From an uncultured Eubacteriales bacterium (GTDB taxonomy: Bacteria; Bacillota; Clostridia; Peptostreptococcales; Anaerovoracaceae): DNA of 21,337 bases. Under the pieces are notes generated by a model that had not been told where the DNA came from, ran no database searches, and worked only from the letters and a program-made list of their open reading frames with translations. The position numbers and the translations under genes are program-made. Positions 7,061-14,372 of the stretch are shown piece by piece (positions within the stretch are counted from its first letter, which is position 1; every line of letters starts with the position of its first letter). The stretch covers positions 1 to 21,337 of the forward strand of contig CAJUEB010000013.1 in the NCBI GenBank assembly GCA_910585135.1. Direction: 5' to 3'.

Positions 7061-7918
7061 ATGTATGAAACTTTTACGTTGAGACAGCTTGTAGCAGGGA
7101 AGATCCAAGGGTATTCATGGCCGTGCGAAGATCCCAGGAAAGTGGTTTGCATCGTTCACGGGATCGGGGAATACGGCGGCAGGTTTGACCGGGTGGCGGA
7201 ACGTTTTCGCCAGCAGAAAATCGCATCGCTTGCCCTTGATTTGCGGGGGCATGGAGATTCCGTCGGCAAAAAAGGGCATTGCGCGCCGAGAAGTGAAGTG
7301 CTGGCGGATATCGATGCGCTTTTGGAATATGCATCGGATCTGTACCCGCAGAAGGATATCGTTTTGTATGGTCACAGCATGGGCGGTAATATCGTGCTGG
7401 ATTACAGGGGAAGGGGAACGTTTAACGACAGACCGTCCGCTTATATCATATCCGCTCCGTGGGTCAGGCTGGTGCGTCCCGTCCCGGCGGCGCTGTACAA
7501 GCTGGTGAAGCTTATTTCCAGGATTGCGCCGTCATTTACGATCAGTTCCGAGGTCAATGAAAGCACGCTAGGACATCCGCAATCGGTGAAGCCATACAAG
7601 GATAATCCGATGGTCCATAACAGGATATCGGCGTTATGTGCTGTCGATGGATTTGAAATCGGGCTGCGGCTTGAGGAAGGCACGCAGGAGGATAACGGAA
7701 AGGCTTCTGCCATTCCGGCGCTTTTGATGCATGGCGATGCCGATAAAATTTGCAGCATAGAGGGCAGCAGGCGCATCGCAAAACGCATGACCGAAAAAGG
7801 CGATGCCGTCACATACATCGAGTGGCCAGGACTGTATCACGAGATCCATAACGGCAATGCAGACAGCCGGGGCGATGAGGTGATCGCCAAGATGATCGCA
7901 TGGATGGCGGCTCTGTAG
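7061..7918 (+). CDS. Alpha/beta hydrolase, monoglyceride lipase/lysophospholipase-like
   Basis: A 285-residue serine hydrolase of the PldB/monoacylglycerol lipase type. The catalytic triad can be read directly: Ser106 in the nucleophile elbow GHSMGG, Asp228 in LLMHGDADKI, and His260 in GLYHEIHN. The oxyanion region is IVHGIGEYGGRF and the LDLRGHGDS motif follows. No signal peptide or membrane segment is visible, so it is cytoplasmic. The likely substrates are monoacylglycerols or lysophospholipids, as known for the family; the exact one cannot be inferred. The start follows TTGGAGATGGCGGT. It appears to be transcribed alone and converges with rqcH, with a 113-bp gap (7919-8031) in which no clear terminator is visible. 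Confidence 0.9.
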   Translation: MYETFTLRQLVAGKIQGYSWPCEDPRKVVCIVHGIGEYGGRFDRVAERFRQQKIASLALDLRGHGDSVGKKGHCAPRSEVLADIDALLEYASDLYPQKDIVLYGHSMGGNIVLDYRGRGTFNDRPSAYIISAPWVRLVRPVPAALYKLVKLISRIAPSFTISSEVNESTLGHPQSVKPYKDNPMVHNRISALCAVDGFEIGLRLEEGTQEDNGKASAIPALLMHGDADKICSIEGSRRIAKRMTEKGDAVTYIEWPGLYHEIHNGNADSRGDEVIAKMIAWMAAL

Positions 7919-8031
7919 GCAAAAGCGCGCTATCAAATCTTCACGCATTGCTTTCGCTTATCTTTTGGCAGAATCGGGCGGTGAAGTGAAATTGAGAATG
8001 CCAACGTTCATGTGGGGTGCAAGCAAAGTCT

Positions 8032-9723
8032 TTATTCCGGCAGTTTCGGGTTGACATACAGCGTACGGTTATGCGTGAAGATGACCATCCCCGGCTTTGC
8101 CCCGGATGGTTTTTTTACATAGCGAACCTTCGTATAATCTACCGGGACGTTTTCTGAATCCGCGCCTTTGCTGTGGTAAGCTGCGATGGCGGCGGCAGCG
8201 AAAAGCTCGTCCTCTGAGGGCTCTTGTCCGTTCAGGACGAGGATGGCGTGTGATCCAGGAATATCCTTCGTATGAAACCAGATGTCGCTCGCAGCGGCTT
8301 TTTTTAATGTGAGCCAGTCGTTTTCATTGTTGTTCCTGCCGACCAATACGGTTTTTCCGGATGGCAGTCGGTAGGTATAGGGCTTTGGCCTGGCGGTTTT
8401 GTTTTTTTCCTGGCGGGTCTTTTTGTAGCGGATGAAGCCCGCTTCAGTCAGTTCCCGCCGCAGAAGCTCGATTTCTTCGATGCTGCTCGTCTTTTCGAGA
8501 TAGCTCATGACGGAATTTAAGTATTCGATTTCGCGGGTGGTTTCGGAAATTTGCAGCTTCTTTTCTTTGACGGCGGTTTTCAATTTGCCGTATTTCTTGT
8601 AATAATGCTGCGCGTTTTTTGCCGGGGAAAGCTTCGGGTCGAGCGGGATTTCGAGTGGGTTTCCGTCATAGTAGCTGATGACGGTGACGGAGGAAGCTCC
8701 CGCCTTGGCAATATGGAGATTGGCGGTAAGAAGCTCCCCGTACAGCCTGTACTGTTCTGCATTTTCCGCTTTGTGCAAATCTTCGCCCAGGCGCTGCATT
8801 TTTAACTGTAATTTATCCAGGTGCGTTTTTACGATACGAAGCAGGTCGTTTGCTTTCTGCTTGATGGTATTGGAGGATTCGCGGTTGCTGAAATAATAGC
8901 CAGCCGCCTGGCTCAGGGTGTCAAAGGACAGCGCCCGGTAAGAATTCTCGTATACGGAAAGCGGCAGGATATGAAAATCCACGGGGCGGCCAGCTTCATC
9001 GAGATAAACGACAGGCGAAATATGTCCGCTTGTCGCTGCGCAGATCATGTTTTGGAGCGTCTCATAGCAGCTTCGTGCGTCCTGTCCTGATGCGATGCTC
9101 TGCGCCAGGGCAGGGGAAATCCCTTGAATATTTGACAGGAGACTGCGTTCCGGCTGAAGCTGGCCGGTGAGGAATTGTTCGATGTCCTGCTGTGTAATTT
9201 CCATGAACGGCGTCTTTTTTTGCGAAGGCGGATATTGGTATGGTTTGCCCGGCAAAATCTGCCTTGCCCGGTTGACATCGATGGAAACGTGCTTGATGCT
9301 ATCGATGATTTTATTGGTGGCGACGTCGATGAGAAATACGTTGCTGTGTTTTCCCATGATTTCCACAGTGAGTTTTTTGTTCACCGAAAAGCCCAGCTCA
9401 TTTACGGTTTCCAGGAGGATTTCCACGATGCGGTCATTTTCGTGCTGGATGATGTCAGTGATGCGCGCGGCGCTGAGGTGCTTTCGCAGTACCATGCAAA
9501 AAACGGGCGGCGTTGGCGGGTTCTCCGGCGTGTTTTCGATCAGGTACATCGCGGAATGGTTGCCGCTGGCAGAGATAAAAAGCTTTTGCTTGCCTTCTTT
9601 TGTATGAATGATAAAGACGAGCTGCTCGGGCTGCGGCTGATAAATTTTTTCTATTTTGCCGAGGGTCAGATGATCCTTGAATTCCTTTACTGCTGCTAAT
9701 GTAGCCATGCCGTCAAATGACAT
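8032..9723 (-). CDS. rqcH: RqcH / NFACT-family ribosome quality control protein
   Basis: RqcH binds stalled 50S subunits carrying peptidyl-tRNA and recruits Ala-tRNA to add C-terminal alanine tails that mark nascent chains for degradation; the family was formerly annotated as fibronectin-binding protein. The 563-residue length is normal. Seen in order: the NFACT-N domain (MSFDGMATLAAVKEF), the conserved N-D-R motif at Asp97-Arg98 that matches the essential DR pair of Bacillus RqcH, the HhH region near GISPALAQSIA, the coiled-coil middle (about residues 290-420), and the NFACT-R domain (YRLPSGKTVLVGRNNNENDW, then DIWFHTKDIPGSHAIL). The start follows GAGGAGGAAAG. It diverges from yicC. Confidence 0.95.
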   Translation of the reverse strand: MSFDGMATLAAVKEFKDHLTLGKIEKIYQPQPEQLVFIIHTKEGKQKLFISASGNHSAMYLIENTPENPPTPPVFCMVLRKHLSAARITDIIQHENDRIVEILLETVNELGFSVNKKLTVEIMGKHSNVFLIDVATNKIIDSIKHVSIDVNRARQILPGKPYQYPPSQKKTPFMEITQQDIEQFLTGQLQPERSLLSNIQGISPALAQSIASGQDARSCYETLQNMICAATSGHISPVVYLDEAGRPVDFHILPLSVYENSYRALSFDTLSQAAGYYFSNRESSNTIKQKANDLLRIVKTHLDKLQLKMQRLGEDLHKAENAEQYRLYGELLTANLHIAKAGASSVTVISYYDGNPLEIPLDPKLSPAKNAQHYYKKYGKLKTAVKEKKLQISETTREIEYLNSVMSYLEKTSSIEEIELLRRELTEAGFIRYKKTRQEKNKTARPKPYTYRLPSGKTVLVGRNNNENDWLTLKKAAASDIWFHTKDIPGSHAILVLNGQEPSEDELFAAAAIAAYHSKGADSENVPVDYTKVRYVKKPSGAKPGMVIFTHNRTLYVNPKLPE

Positions 9724-9746
9724 ATTTCTTTCCTCCTCAAAGTATC

Positions 9747-9769
9747 TGTGATATACTTATTTTATCACA
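9747..9769. promoter_or_regulatory. Face-to-face extended -10 promoters between rqcH and yicC
   Basis: An inverted repeat TGTGATA (9747-9753) / TATCACA (9763-9769) is part of two extended -10 elements: TGATATACT on the plus strand (yicC) and TGATAAAAT on the minus strand (rqcH). No good -35 is seen on either side, as expected for extended -10 promoters. The two elements overlap so that polymerase could serve only one direction at a time. Confidence 0.5.
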
Positions 9770-9792
9770 AACAGAAAGGCCATGGAGAAAAA

Positions 9793-10677
9793 ATGATAAA
9801 AAGCATGACAGGCTTTGGCCGCGGAGAGTATTCCGACGGCAAGCGGAATGTAATCGCTGAAATCAAGACGGTAAATCACCGCTATGCGGATATTAATATC
9901 AAAATGCCCAAGCGGTATTCCTTTGCAGAAGAAAAAATCAGGGCGTTGGTGCGCGGTAAGGTCAAACGCGGGAAGGCAGAGGTTTCCGTGATGGTAGAGA
10001 ACATTACGGAGGACGATATGCTGATCAAACTCAATGCGCTTGCGGCAAAGCAGTATATGGACAATTTGGCGGAGCTAAAGGATGCCTATCAGCTTGCGGG
10101 CGATATCGATCTTAAACTGCTTGCGGGTATGCCGGATGTGATGAAAAGCGTGCCGGATGTGGCGAATGAGGATGAAGTGATAGAGGTGGCCTGCGAGGCA
10201 GTGCGCCTGGCGACGGATAATCTGGACGAAATGAGGCTGGCGGAAGGTGGGAAGCTGGCCGAGGATCTTGCGATGCGCGGCAGGCTTGTGCGGGATCTCG
10301 TGGGGAAAATAGAGGTTCGTGCGCCGCTGGTGGTAAAGGATTATGTGGAGAAGCTGAATAACCGTATGCAGGAGCTTTTGGGCGATGCTTCGATCATCCC
10401 GGAGGAACGGATTTTGGCAGAGGCCGCCGTGTTTGCGGATAAATCCAATATCACCGAAGAGCTAGTGCGCCTTGACAGCCATATGAAGCAGCTTGCGGAT
10501 ATCCTTTCTGCGAGCAGTGACCCTGTGGGGAAAAAGCTGGACTTCCTGGTGCAGGAGATGAACCGGGAAGCAAATACGATCGGCTCGAAGGCTAACGACC
10601 TGGAAATTACTTCCCTGATGCTGGAAACGAAAAGCGAGATCGAAAAAATCCGCGAGCAGGTGCAGAACATCGAATAG
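9793..10677 (+). CDS. yicC: YicC/YloC family endoribonuclease
   Basis: A 294-residue member of the YicC family, shown in E. coli and B. subtilis to be an endoribonuclease involved in RNA turnover. The N-terminal signature MIKSMTGFGRGEYSDG is exact for the family, followed by EIKTVNHRYADINIKMPKR; the C-terminal DUF1732 part has GKKLDFLVQEMNREANTIGSKAND and ends in a helix MLETKSEIEKIREQVQNIE. The start at 9793 is chosen because homologues begin with MIKSMTGFGR and GGAG lies just before it; an upstream start at 9748 would run through the promoter. Normally followed by remA and gmk, it is here followed by an unrelated amidase gene. Confidence 0.94.
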   Translation: MIKSMTGFGRGEYSDGKRNVIAEIKTVNHRYADINIKMPKRYSFAEEKIRALVRGKVKRGKAEVSVMVENITEDDMLIKLNALAAKQYMDNLAELKDAYQLAGDIDLKLLAGMPDVMKSVPDVANEDEVIEVACEAVRLATDNLDEMRLAEGGKLAEDLAMRGRLVRDLVGKIEVRAPLVVKDYVEKLNNRMQELLGDASIIPEERILAEAAVFADKSNITEELVRLDSHMKQLADILSASSDPVGKKLDFLVQEMNREANTIGSKANDLEITSLMLETKSEIEKIREQVQNIE

Positions 10678-10797
10678 CCGTGCAGCGGTATAGCGTAAAC
10701 GTTGTGCCTGGCAGATCAGCAGGGATTGGATTATGCAGGAATGGATCGCGGCGGTGTTGCCGCAGGAAGCGTTCGTTGAATCATGAATTCCAATCAA
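10678..10797 (+). other. Gene-free spacer after yicC with nested inverted repeats
   Basis: No reading frame or remA remnant was recognised between yicC and the amidase. An outer inverted repeat GATTGGA (10724-10730) / TCCAATC (10789-10795) encloses an inner hairpin GCGGC (10748-10752) / GCCGC (10759-10763). No T-run follows, so it is not a clear terminator. Confidence 0.35.
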
Positions 10798-10826
10798 TGG
10801 GCAGGGGAGATGCATGATATCATAAT
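10798..10826 (+). promoter_or_regulatory. Possible promoter for the amidase gene
   Basis: TGGGCA (10798-10803), 17 nt, CATAAT (10821-10826), about 40 nt before the start codon at 10866. The match to sigma-A consensus is moderate. Confidence 0.35.
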
Positions 10827-10865
10827 TGGGAAAAATACAGAAAATTTAAAAAAAGAGGTATTAAT

Positions 10866-11759
10866 ATGCGAAAGATCACGGTAGCGGCCACACAGATGGC
10901 TTGTGGCACAGACATGGAAAAAAATATTGCCAATGCGGAAAAGCTGATCAGGGAGGCAGCTGGTAAGGGCGCGAATATCATACAGATACAGGAGTTGTTT
11001 GCCACGCAGTATTTTGCGCAGGAGGTGAGTTTTGACCATCTTGCCATCGCACAGCCGGCCGAGGGGCATCCGATGCTGGAGCGCATGAGCCGCCTGGCAA
11101 AGGAATTATCGGTCGTGCTTCCGGTAAGCTTTTACGAAAGCGCTGGAAATTGCAGGTTTAACAGCATCATGATCATCGATGCGGATGGGCGCAAGCTGGG
11201 TCTTTACCGCAAGACGCATATTCCGGATGATCCGGGGTATTATGAGAAGTTTTATTTTTCGCCGGGAGATCTGGGCTTTCAGGTGTGGGATACCGCCTAT
11301 GCCAAGATTGGCGTTGGGATCTGCTGGGATCAGTGGTTTCCGGAAGCAGCCAGGTGCATGGCGTTAAAAGGCGCGGAGTTTTTGTTCTATCCGACTGCGA
11401 TCGGGACGTTTGCCGTTCCGCCTGAGCAGGTCGAAAACGAGGTTTTGGATTACGATCACTGGCAAAATGTGATGCTGGGCCATGCCGCCGCAAACATGAC
11501 GCCTGTCATTGCTTCCAACCGGATCGGCGTCGAAGAAATCGGCGGCACGGCGATCAAGTTCTGGGGCGCATCCTTCATATCGGATAACCGTGGCAACAAG
11601 ATTGCGGAAGCGCCGGTAAAAGGAGAAACGATCTTGACTGCTACGTTTGACCGGGATGAGCTTTCGGCTTACAGGCAGGAGGTCTGCGTATTCCGGGATC
11701 GGCGGCCGGCTGCTTATGAAGCGTTATTTACGCTGGATGGCGTCCATAAATCCGTTTAG
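10866..11759 (+). CDS. aguB: Carbon-nitrogen hydrolase, probable N-carbamoylputrescine amidase
   Basis: A 297-residue nitrilase-superfamily enzyme. The Glu-Lys-Cys triad is visible: Glu43 in IIQIQELFATQYF, Lys116 in LYRKTHIPDDPGYYEKFYF and Cys153 in VGICWDQWFPEAAR. These blocks, especially HIPDDPGYYEKFYF and the CWDQWFPE nucleophile region, match the AguB group that hydrolyses N-carbamoylputrescine to putrescine, CO2 and ammonia. No agmatine deiminase (aguA) is in the window, so the pathway cannot be confirmed locally; a different N-carbamoyl substrate is possible. The start follows AAAAAGAGGTATTAAT. It sits alone between yicC and gmk. Confidence 0.87.
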   Translation: MRKITVAATQMACGTDMEKNIANAEKLIREAAGKGANIIQIQELFATQYFAQEVSFDHLAIAQPAEGHPMLERMSRLAKELSVVLPVSFYESAGNCRFNSIMIIDADGRKLGLYRKTHIPDDPGYYEKFYFSPGDLGFQVWDTAYAKIGVGICWDQWFPEAARCMALKGAEFLFYPTAIGTFAVPPEQVENEVLDYDHWQNVMLGHAAANMTPVIASNRIGVEEIGGTAIKFWGASFISDNRGNKIAEAPVKGETILTATFDRDELSAYRQEVCVFRDRRPAAYEALFTLDGVHKSV

Positions 11760-11797
11760 CAGGGATATTATAAATCCCAAAACTGTCAATATTAGTC

Positions 11798-11826
11798 TTG
11801 AAGAAGTGCGACAGCAGTGATATAAT
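11798..11826 (+). promoter_or_regulatory. Strong sigma-A promoter for gmk-rpoZ
   Basis: TTGAAG (11798-11803), 17 nt, consensus TATAAT (11821-11826) with an extended TGA before it. It gives gmk-rpoZ a transcript of its own with a leader of about 40 nt. Confidence 0.75.
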
Positions 11827-11873
11827 AATTGTTCAGACAAGTAAATGGCTCGGATATTCACAGGAGTAGATAC

Positions 11874-12488
11874 ATGACGAAGGGTAAATTATTTGTTATT
11901 TCAGGGCCTTCCGGAGCTGGCAAGGGGACGATTTGCAGGGAAATTCTCGATGAAGAAAAAAATCTGCGCCTGTCGGTTTCCATGACGACCCGCAGTCCGC
12001 GTCAGGGCGAAGAAAATGCGGTGCATTATCATTTTGTAAGCCGCGAAGGTTTTGAAGCCCTCATTGCCGAAGACGGCTTTATGGAATACGCCAATGTCTA
12101 TGGGAACTTCTATGGGACGCCGAAAAAGCAGGTCGTGGATTGGATGGAACAGGGCATTAACGTAATTCTGGAAATCGATGTGCAGGGTGCTTTGCAAATC
12201 AAAAAAAATTACCCGGAGGGTGTATTTATCTTCATTCTGCCGCCGTCGATCGAAGAGCTGAAAAACCGTATCATGGGAAGAGGCTCGGAGACGGAGGAAA
12301 CCATGGCAAGGCGTCTTGGTGCGGCTTTGCAGGAAATCTCGTGTATCGACCAGTATGACTACAGGGTGATCAATGAAGACCTGCGGGCGGCAATCGACCG
12401 CGTCAGGGCTATCATAAAAGCGGAGCAGTGCAAAATCAACGGTGAAGAGGTTGACCGAATCATTCATCGGTATAAGGAGGATTTATAA
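11874..12488 (+). CDS. gmk: Guanylate kinase
   Basis: Converts GMP and ATP to GDP and ADP, needed for GTP, dGTP and recycling of cGMP-type signals. From ATG 11874 the protein has 204 residues. The P-loop GPSGAGKGT (residues 10-18) is followed by the GMP-binding region SMTTRSPRQGEENAVHYHFVS and YANVYGNFYGTP, then VILEIDVQGALQIK and the lid/C-terminal helices with R-rich GRGSETEE. The start is fixed by CAGGAGTAGATAC; an upstream frame start at 11829 overlaps the promoter's transcription start and is unlikely. The stop overlaps rpoZ by one base (TAATG). Confidence 0.96.
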   Translation: MTKGKLFVISGPSGAGKGTICREILDEEKNLRLSVSMTTRSPRQGEENAVHYHFVSREGFEALIAEDGFMEYANVYGNFYGTPKKQVVDWMEQGINVILEIDVQGALQIKKNYPEGVFIFILPPSIEELKNRIMGRGSETEETMARRLGAALQEISCIDQYDYRVINEDLRAAIDRVRAIIKAEQCKINGEEVDRIIHRYKEDL

Positions 12489-12685
12489 TGTTATATCCAT
12501 CGATTAATAAGATCAGAACGAAGGCGGACAGCAGGTATACGCTCGTGATCCTGGCGGCTAAGCGCTCACGGGATATCACGGAGGGAATGCCGAAGCTGAC
12601 GGAAGCGGACGTGGAAAAGCCTGTTTCCATCGCGGCGAACGAAATTGCGGAAGACTTGATTACTTACCGGGAAGCGCACGAATAA
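12488..12685 (+). CDS. rpoZ: RNA polymerase omega subunit
   Basis: A 65-residue omega subunit, which clamps the C-terminus of beta-prime and stabilises RNA polymerase. The typical core is present: MLYPSINKI, then SRYTLVILAAKRSRDI and a final SIAANEIAEDLITY. Small size is normal for Gram-positive omega. Its ATG overlaps the gmk stop, behind AAGGAGGATTTA, so translation is coupled. gmk-rpoZ adjacency is conserved. Confidence 0.93.
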   Translation: MLYPSINKIRTKADSRYTLVILAAKRSRDITEGMPKLTEADVEKPVSIAANEIAEDLITYREAHE

Positions 12686-12738
12686 AGCGGCGGTTTGTGG
12701 TGAAATCGAAAAAAATGTAAAAATTTTTAGGCAGAAAT

Positions 12739-12791
12739 AATCCCCTTTTTATGAAACAATTATCTTAATCGTTCATGGAAAGGGGGTTTTT
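12739..12791 (+). promoter_or_regulatory. 17-bp hairpin covering the LytTR gene ribosome binding site (possible rpoZ terminator)
   Basis: Bases 12739-12755 pair with 12772-12788 over 17 positions, with three G-U pairs; the loop is 16 nt. The 3' arm contains the AAAGGGGG Shine-Dalgarno (12779-12786) of the LytTR gene, and CCCCTTTTT of the 5' arm pairs with it. The stem is followed by TTTTT (12787-12791) and at once by ATG 12792, so it can read as an intrinsic terminator after rpoZ, as a translational lock, or both. Confidence 0.65.
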
Positions 12792-13154
12792 ATGTTGAAG
12801 AAGCTGATGGTCAGGTGTCGGCGGAGCGTTTATGTGTTTCCGATCGAAGATATCGTTTATATGGAAAAAATGCAGCGTAAAATCTGTATTCATACGGCGG
12901 GCGGGGAGCTGGCGTTTTACGGGAAGTTCCCGGAGATCCTGCCGTTTCTGGACAAGCGGTTCATGTACTGCCATAGGAGTTTTGTCATCAATATGGATCA
13001 TATCGTATGGATGGCGAAAAACCAGATCTGCGTCACGACGAATGAAAGCATTCCTTTTGGCCGTGATACATACGGGAGGGCGCGGAAAATTTTCACGCGC
13101 TATATGATGGAGAAATATCCCAAGCGGGATTGGAAGGCAAGGATGTGGCTGTGA
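12792..13154 (+). CDS. Stand-alone LytTR DNA-binding regulator
   Basis: A 120-residue protein made only of a LytTR domain, without the usual receiver domain. The motif order fits: VRCRRSVYVFPIEDIVYMEKMQRKICIHT, the FYGKFPEILPFLDKRFMYCHRSFVIN core, and IPFGRDTYGRARKIFTRYM at the end, as in AgrA/LytR-type domains that bind direct repeats with loops and strands. Stand-alone members are often antagonised by a small membrane protein (LytTR regulatory systems), but no such gene is adjacent here. The targets are unknown. It starts directly after a strong RNA hairpin that hides its ribosome binding site. No terminator is visible after it. Confidence 0.88.
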   Translation: MLKKLMVRCRRSVYVFPIEDIVYMEKMQRKICIHTAGGELAFYGKFPEILPFLDKRFMYCHRSFVINMDHIVWMAKNQICVTTNESIPFGRDTYGRARKIFTRYMMEKYPKRDWKARMWL

Positions 13155-13319
13155 AAGCGGAAGCGAAGGGGATGGTGCTTCAGTAGCCGTGGAAGATGAA
13201 AGGAATGGCGGGAAACAGAGGGCGGACTAAAAGGCGGCCATGAAGGCAGGCTGCGAGCAAAGCCCTGCGCATCTGCGGCTGAAACGGCTTGAAATGGCTT
13301 GCAAAATGCGAATTTTTGC
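13155..13319 (+). other. Gene-free spacer before rpsB
   Basis: No credible gene. Just upstream of the rpsB -35 there are three imperfect copies of GGCTTGAAA-like units, beginning at 13277, 13286 and 13296, roughly one helical turn apart. Otherwise nothing recognised. Confidence 0.4.
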
Positions 13320-13348
13320 TTGTAATTTCCACTGTTATATAGTATAGT
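13320..13348 (+). promoter_or_regulatory. rpsB-tsf promoter
   Basis: TTGTAA (13320-13325), 17 nt, TATAGT (13343-13348). It leaves a leader of about 155 nt before the rpsB start at 13510. Confidence 0.65.
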
Positions 13349-13355
13349 GTTTGTT

Positions 13356-13455
13356 GGTGTCATATATTTTGATGCCGATTCACGAATAGTTTACACACGG
13401 CAGCTTTATGAAAGCCGGTGCCTTTTGAAAAGATGCAGGATTGCATTTTAAAAGG
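13356..13455 (+). promoter_or_regulatory. Structured rpsB 5' leader
   Basis: Three hairpins can be drawn: GGTGTCA (13356-13362) with TGATGCC (13370-13376); GGCAGCTTT (13399-13407) with AAAGC (13411-13415) and TGCC (13419-13422); and CCTTTT...ATGCA (13421-13437) with TGCAT...AAAAGG (13442-13455). The second and third compete for CC at 13421-13422. This suggests autoregulation by S2 or another control, but no known leader family was recognised. Confidence 0.4.
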
Positions 13456-13509
13456 GTTGCTTTCTGTAGGCGCTGCGGTGGAAGGAAAAAACCGAAAGGA
13501 GAAAAGAAA

Positions 13510-14304
13510 ATGTCAGTAATTTCAATGAAGCAGTTACTCGAAGCAGGTGTGCATTTTGGGCATCAGACAAGAAGATGGAATCCTAAGATGGCTCCTTACA
13601 TCTTTACGGAAAGAAACGGGATCTATATCATCGATTTGCAGAAAACCGTAAAGAAGATCGACGAAGCGTATGAATTCATGAAGGAGGTTGCGGCAAGCGG
13701 TAAGCCGGTTCTGTTCGTAGGAACGAAGAAGCAGGCGCAGGCTGCGATCGTGGACGAAGCGAACCGTTGCGGGATGTACTATGTCAACCAGAGATGGCTG
13801 GGCGGAATGCTTACCAACTATAAGACCATTTCAGGCAGGATCAAGAGACTCTATGATATTAAGACCATGGAGGAAGACGGTACGTTTGACAAGCTGTCTA
13901 AGAAGGAAGTTATCAAGCTGCGCTTAGAGCTGGAAAAGCTGGAAAAATTCTTAGGCGGCATTAAGGAAATGAAGGGTATGCCAGGCGCACTCTTTGTCGT
14001 AGACCCGAAGAAGGAAAAAATCGCCGTAAAAGAAGCGAGAATTTTGGGAATTCCGATCATCGGCATCGTAGATACGAATTGTGATCCGGATGATGTAGAT
14101 TATATCATTCCTGCAAATGACGATGCGATCAGGGCGGTGAAGCTGATTGCAGGCTGCATGGCGGATGCGGTTATCGAAGCAAAGCAGGGCGAAAGCTTTG
14201 ACGAAGGCGAAGAGGCTGGTTCGGCTGAAGCAGCGGAAGCTGAGGATGTTGCCGAGGCCGCTGAAGAGAAGTCAGAAGAGGAACAGGAAGCAGAAGCTGA
14301 ATAG
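13510..14304 (+). CDS. rpsB: 30S ribosomal protein S2
   Basis: A 264-residue S2 starting MSVISMKQLLEAGVHFGHQTRRWNPKM, with the family blocks FVGTKKQAQ, YYVNQRWLGGMLTNYKTI, MPGALFVVDPKKEKIAVKEA and GIVDTNCDPDDVDYIIPANDDAIRAVKL. About 35 C-terminal residues after QGESFDEGEE form a glutamate/alanine-rich tail that is not part of the conserved fold but is common in Clostridia. The start is fixed by CGAAAGGAGAAAAGAAA; the frame extends to 13441 but that part is leader. tsf follows 68 nt later, the universal rpsB-tsf pairing. Confidence 0.97.
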   Translation: MSVISMKQLLEAGVHFGHQTRRWNPKMAPYIFTERNGIYIIDLQKTVKKIDEAYEFMKEVAASGKPVLFVGTKKQAQAAIVDEANRCGMYYVNQRWLGGMLTNYKTISGRIKRLYDIKTMEEDGTFDKLSKKEVIKLRLELEKLEKFLGGIKEMKGMPGALFVVDPKKEKIAVKEARILGIPIIGIVDTNCDPDDVDYIIPANDDAIRAVKLIAGCMADAVIEAKQGESFDEGEEAGSAEAAEAEDVAEAAEEKSEEEQEAEAE

Positions 14305-14372
14305 ACGCTTTTCGGGAATTGAGGAAAAGACAGCGGATTTTGTAAACGCCGGGCAAAGAAGGAGGAAATAGG

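Noticed and set aside
9167..9699. Long plus-strand frames inside rqcH
   Set aside because: They are antisense to a full-length RqcH with all family motifs, and lack ribosome binding sites and recognisable domains.
11762..11778. GGGAT/ATCCC hairpin after the amidase gene as a terminator
   Set aside because: Only five pairs and no T-run on the plus strand.
12756..12776. LytTR-type direct repeats before the LytTR gene
   Set aside because: Two loosely similar units are about 12 bp apart instead of the roughly 21 bp expected, and they lie in the hairpin loop and arm.
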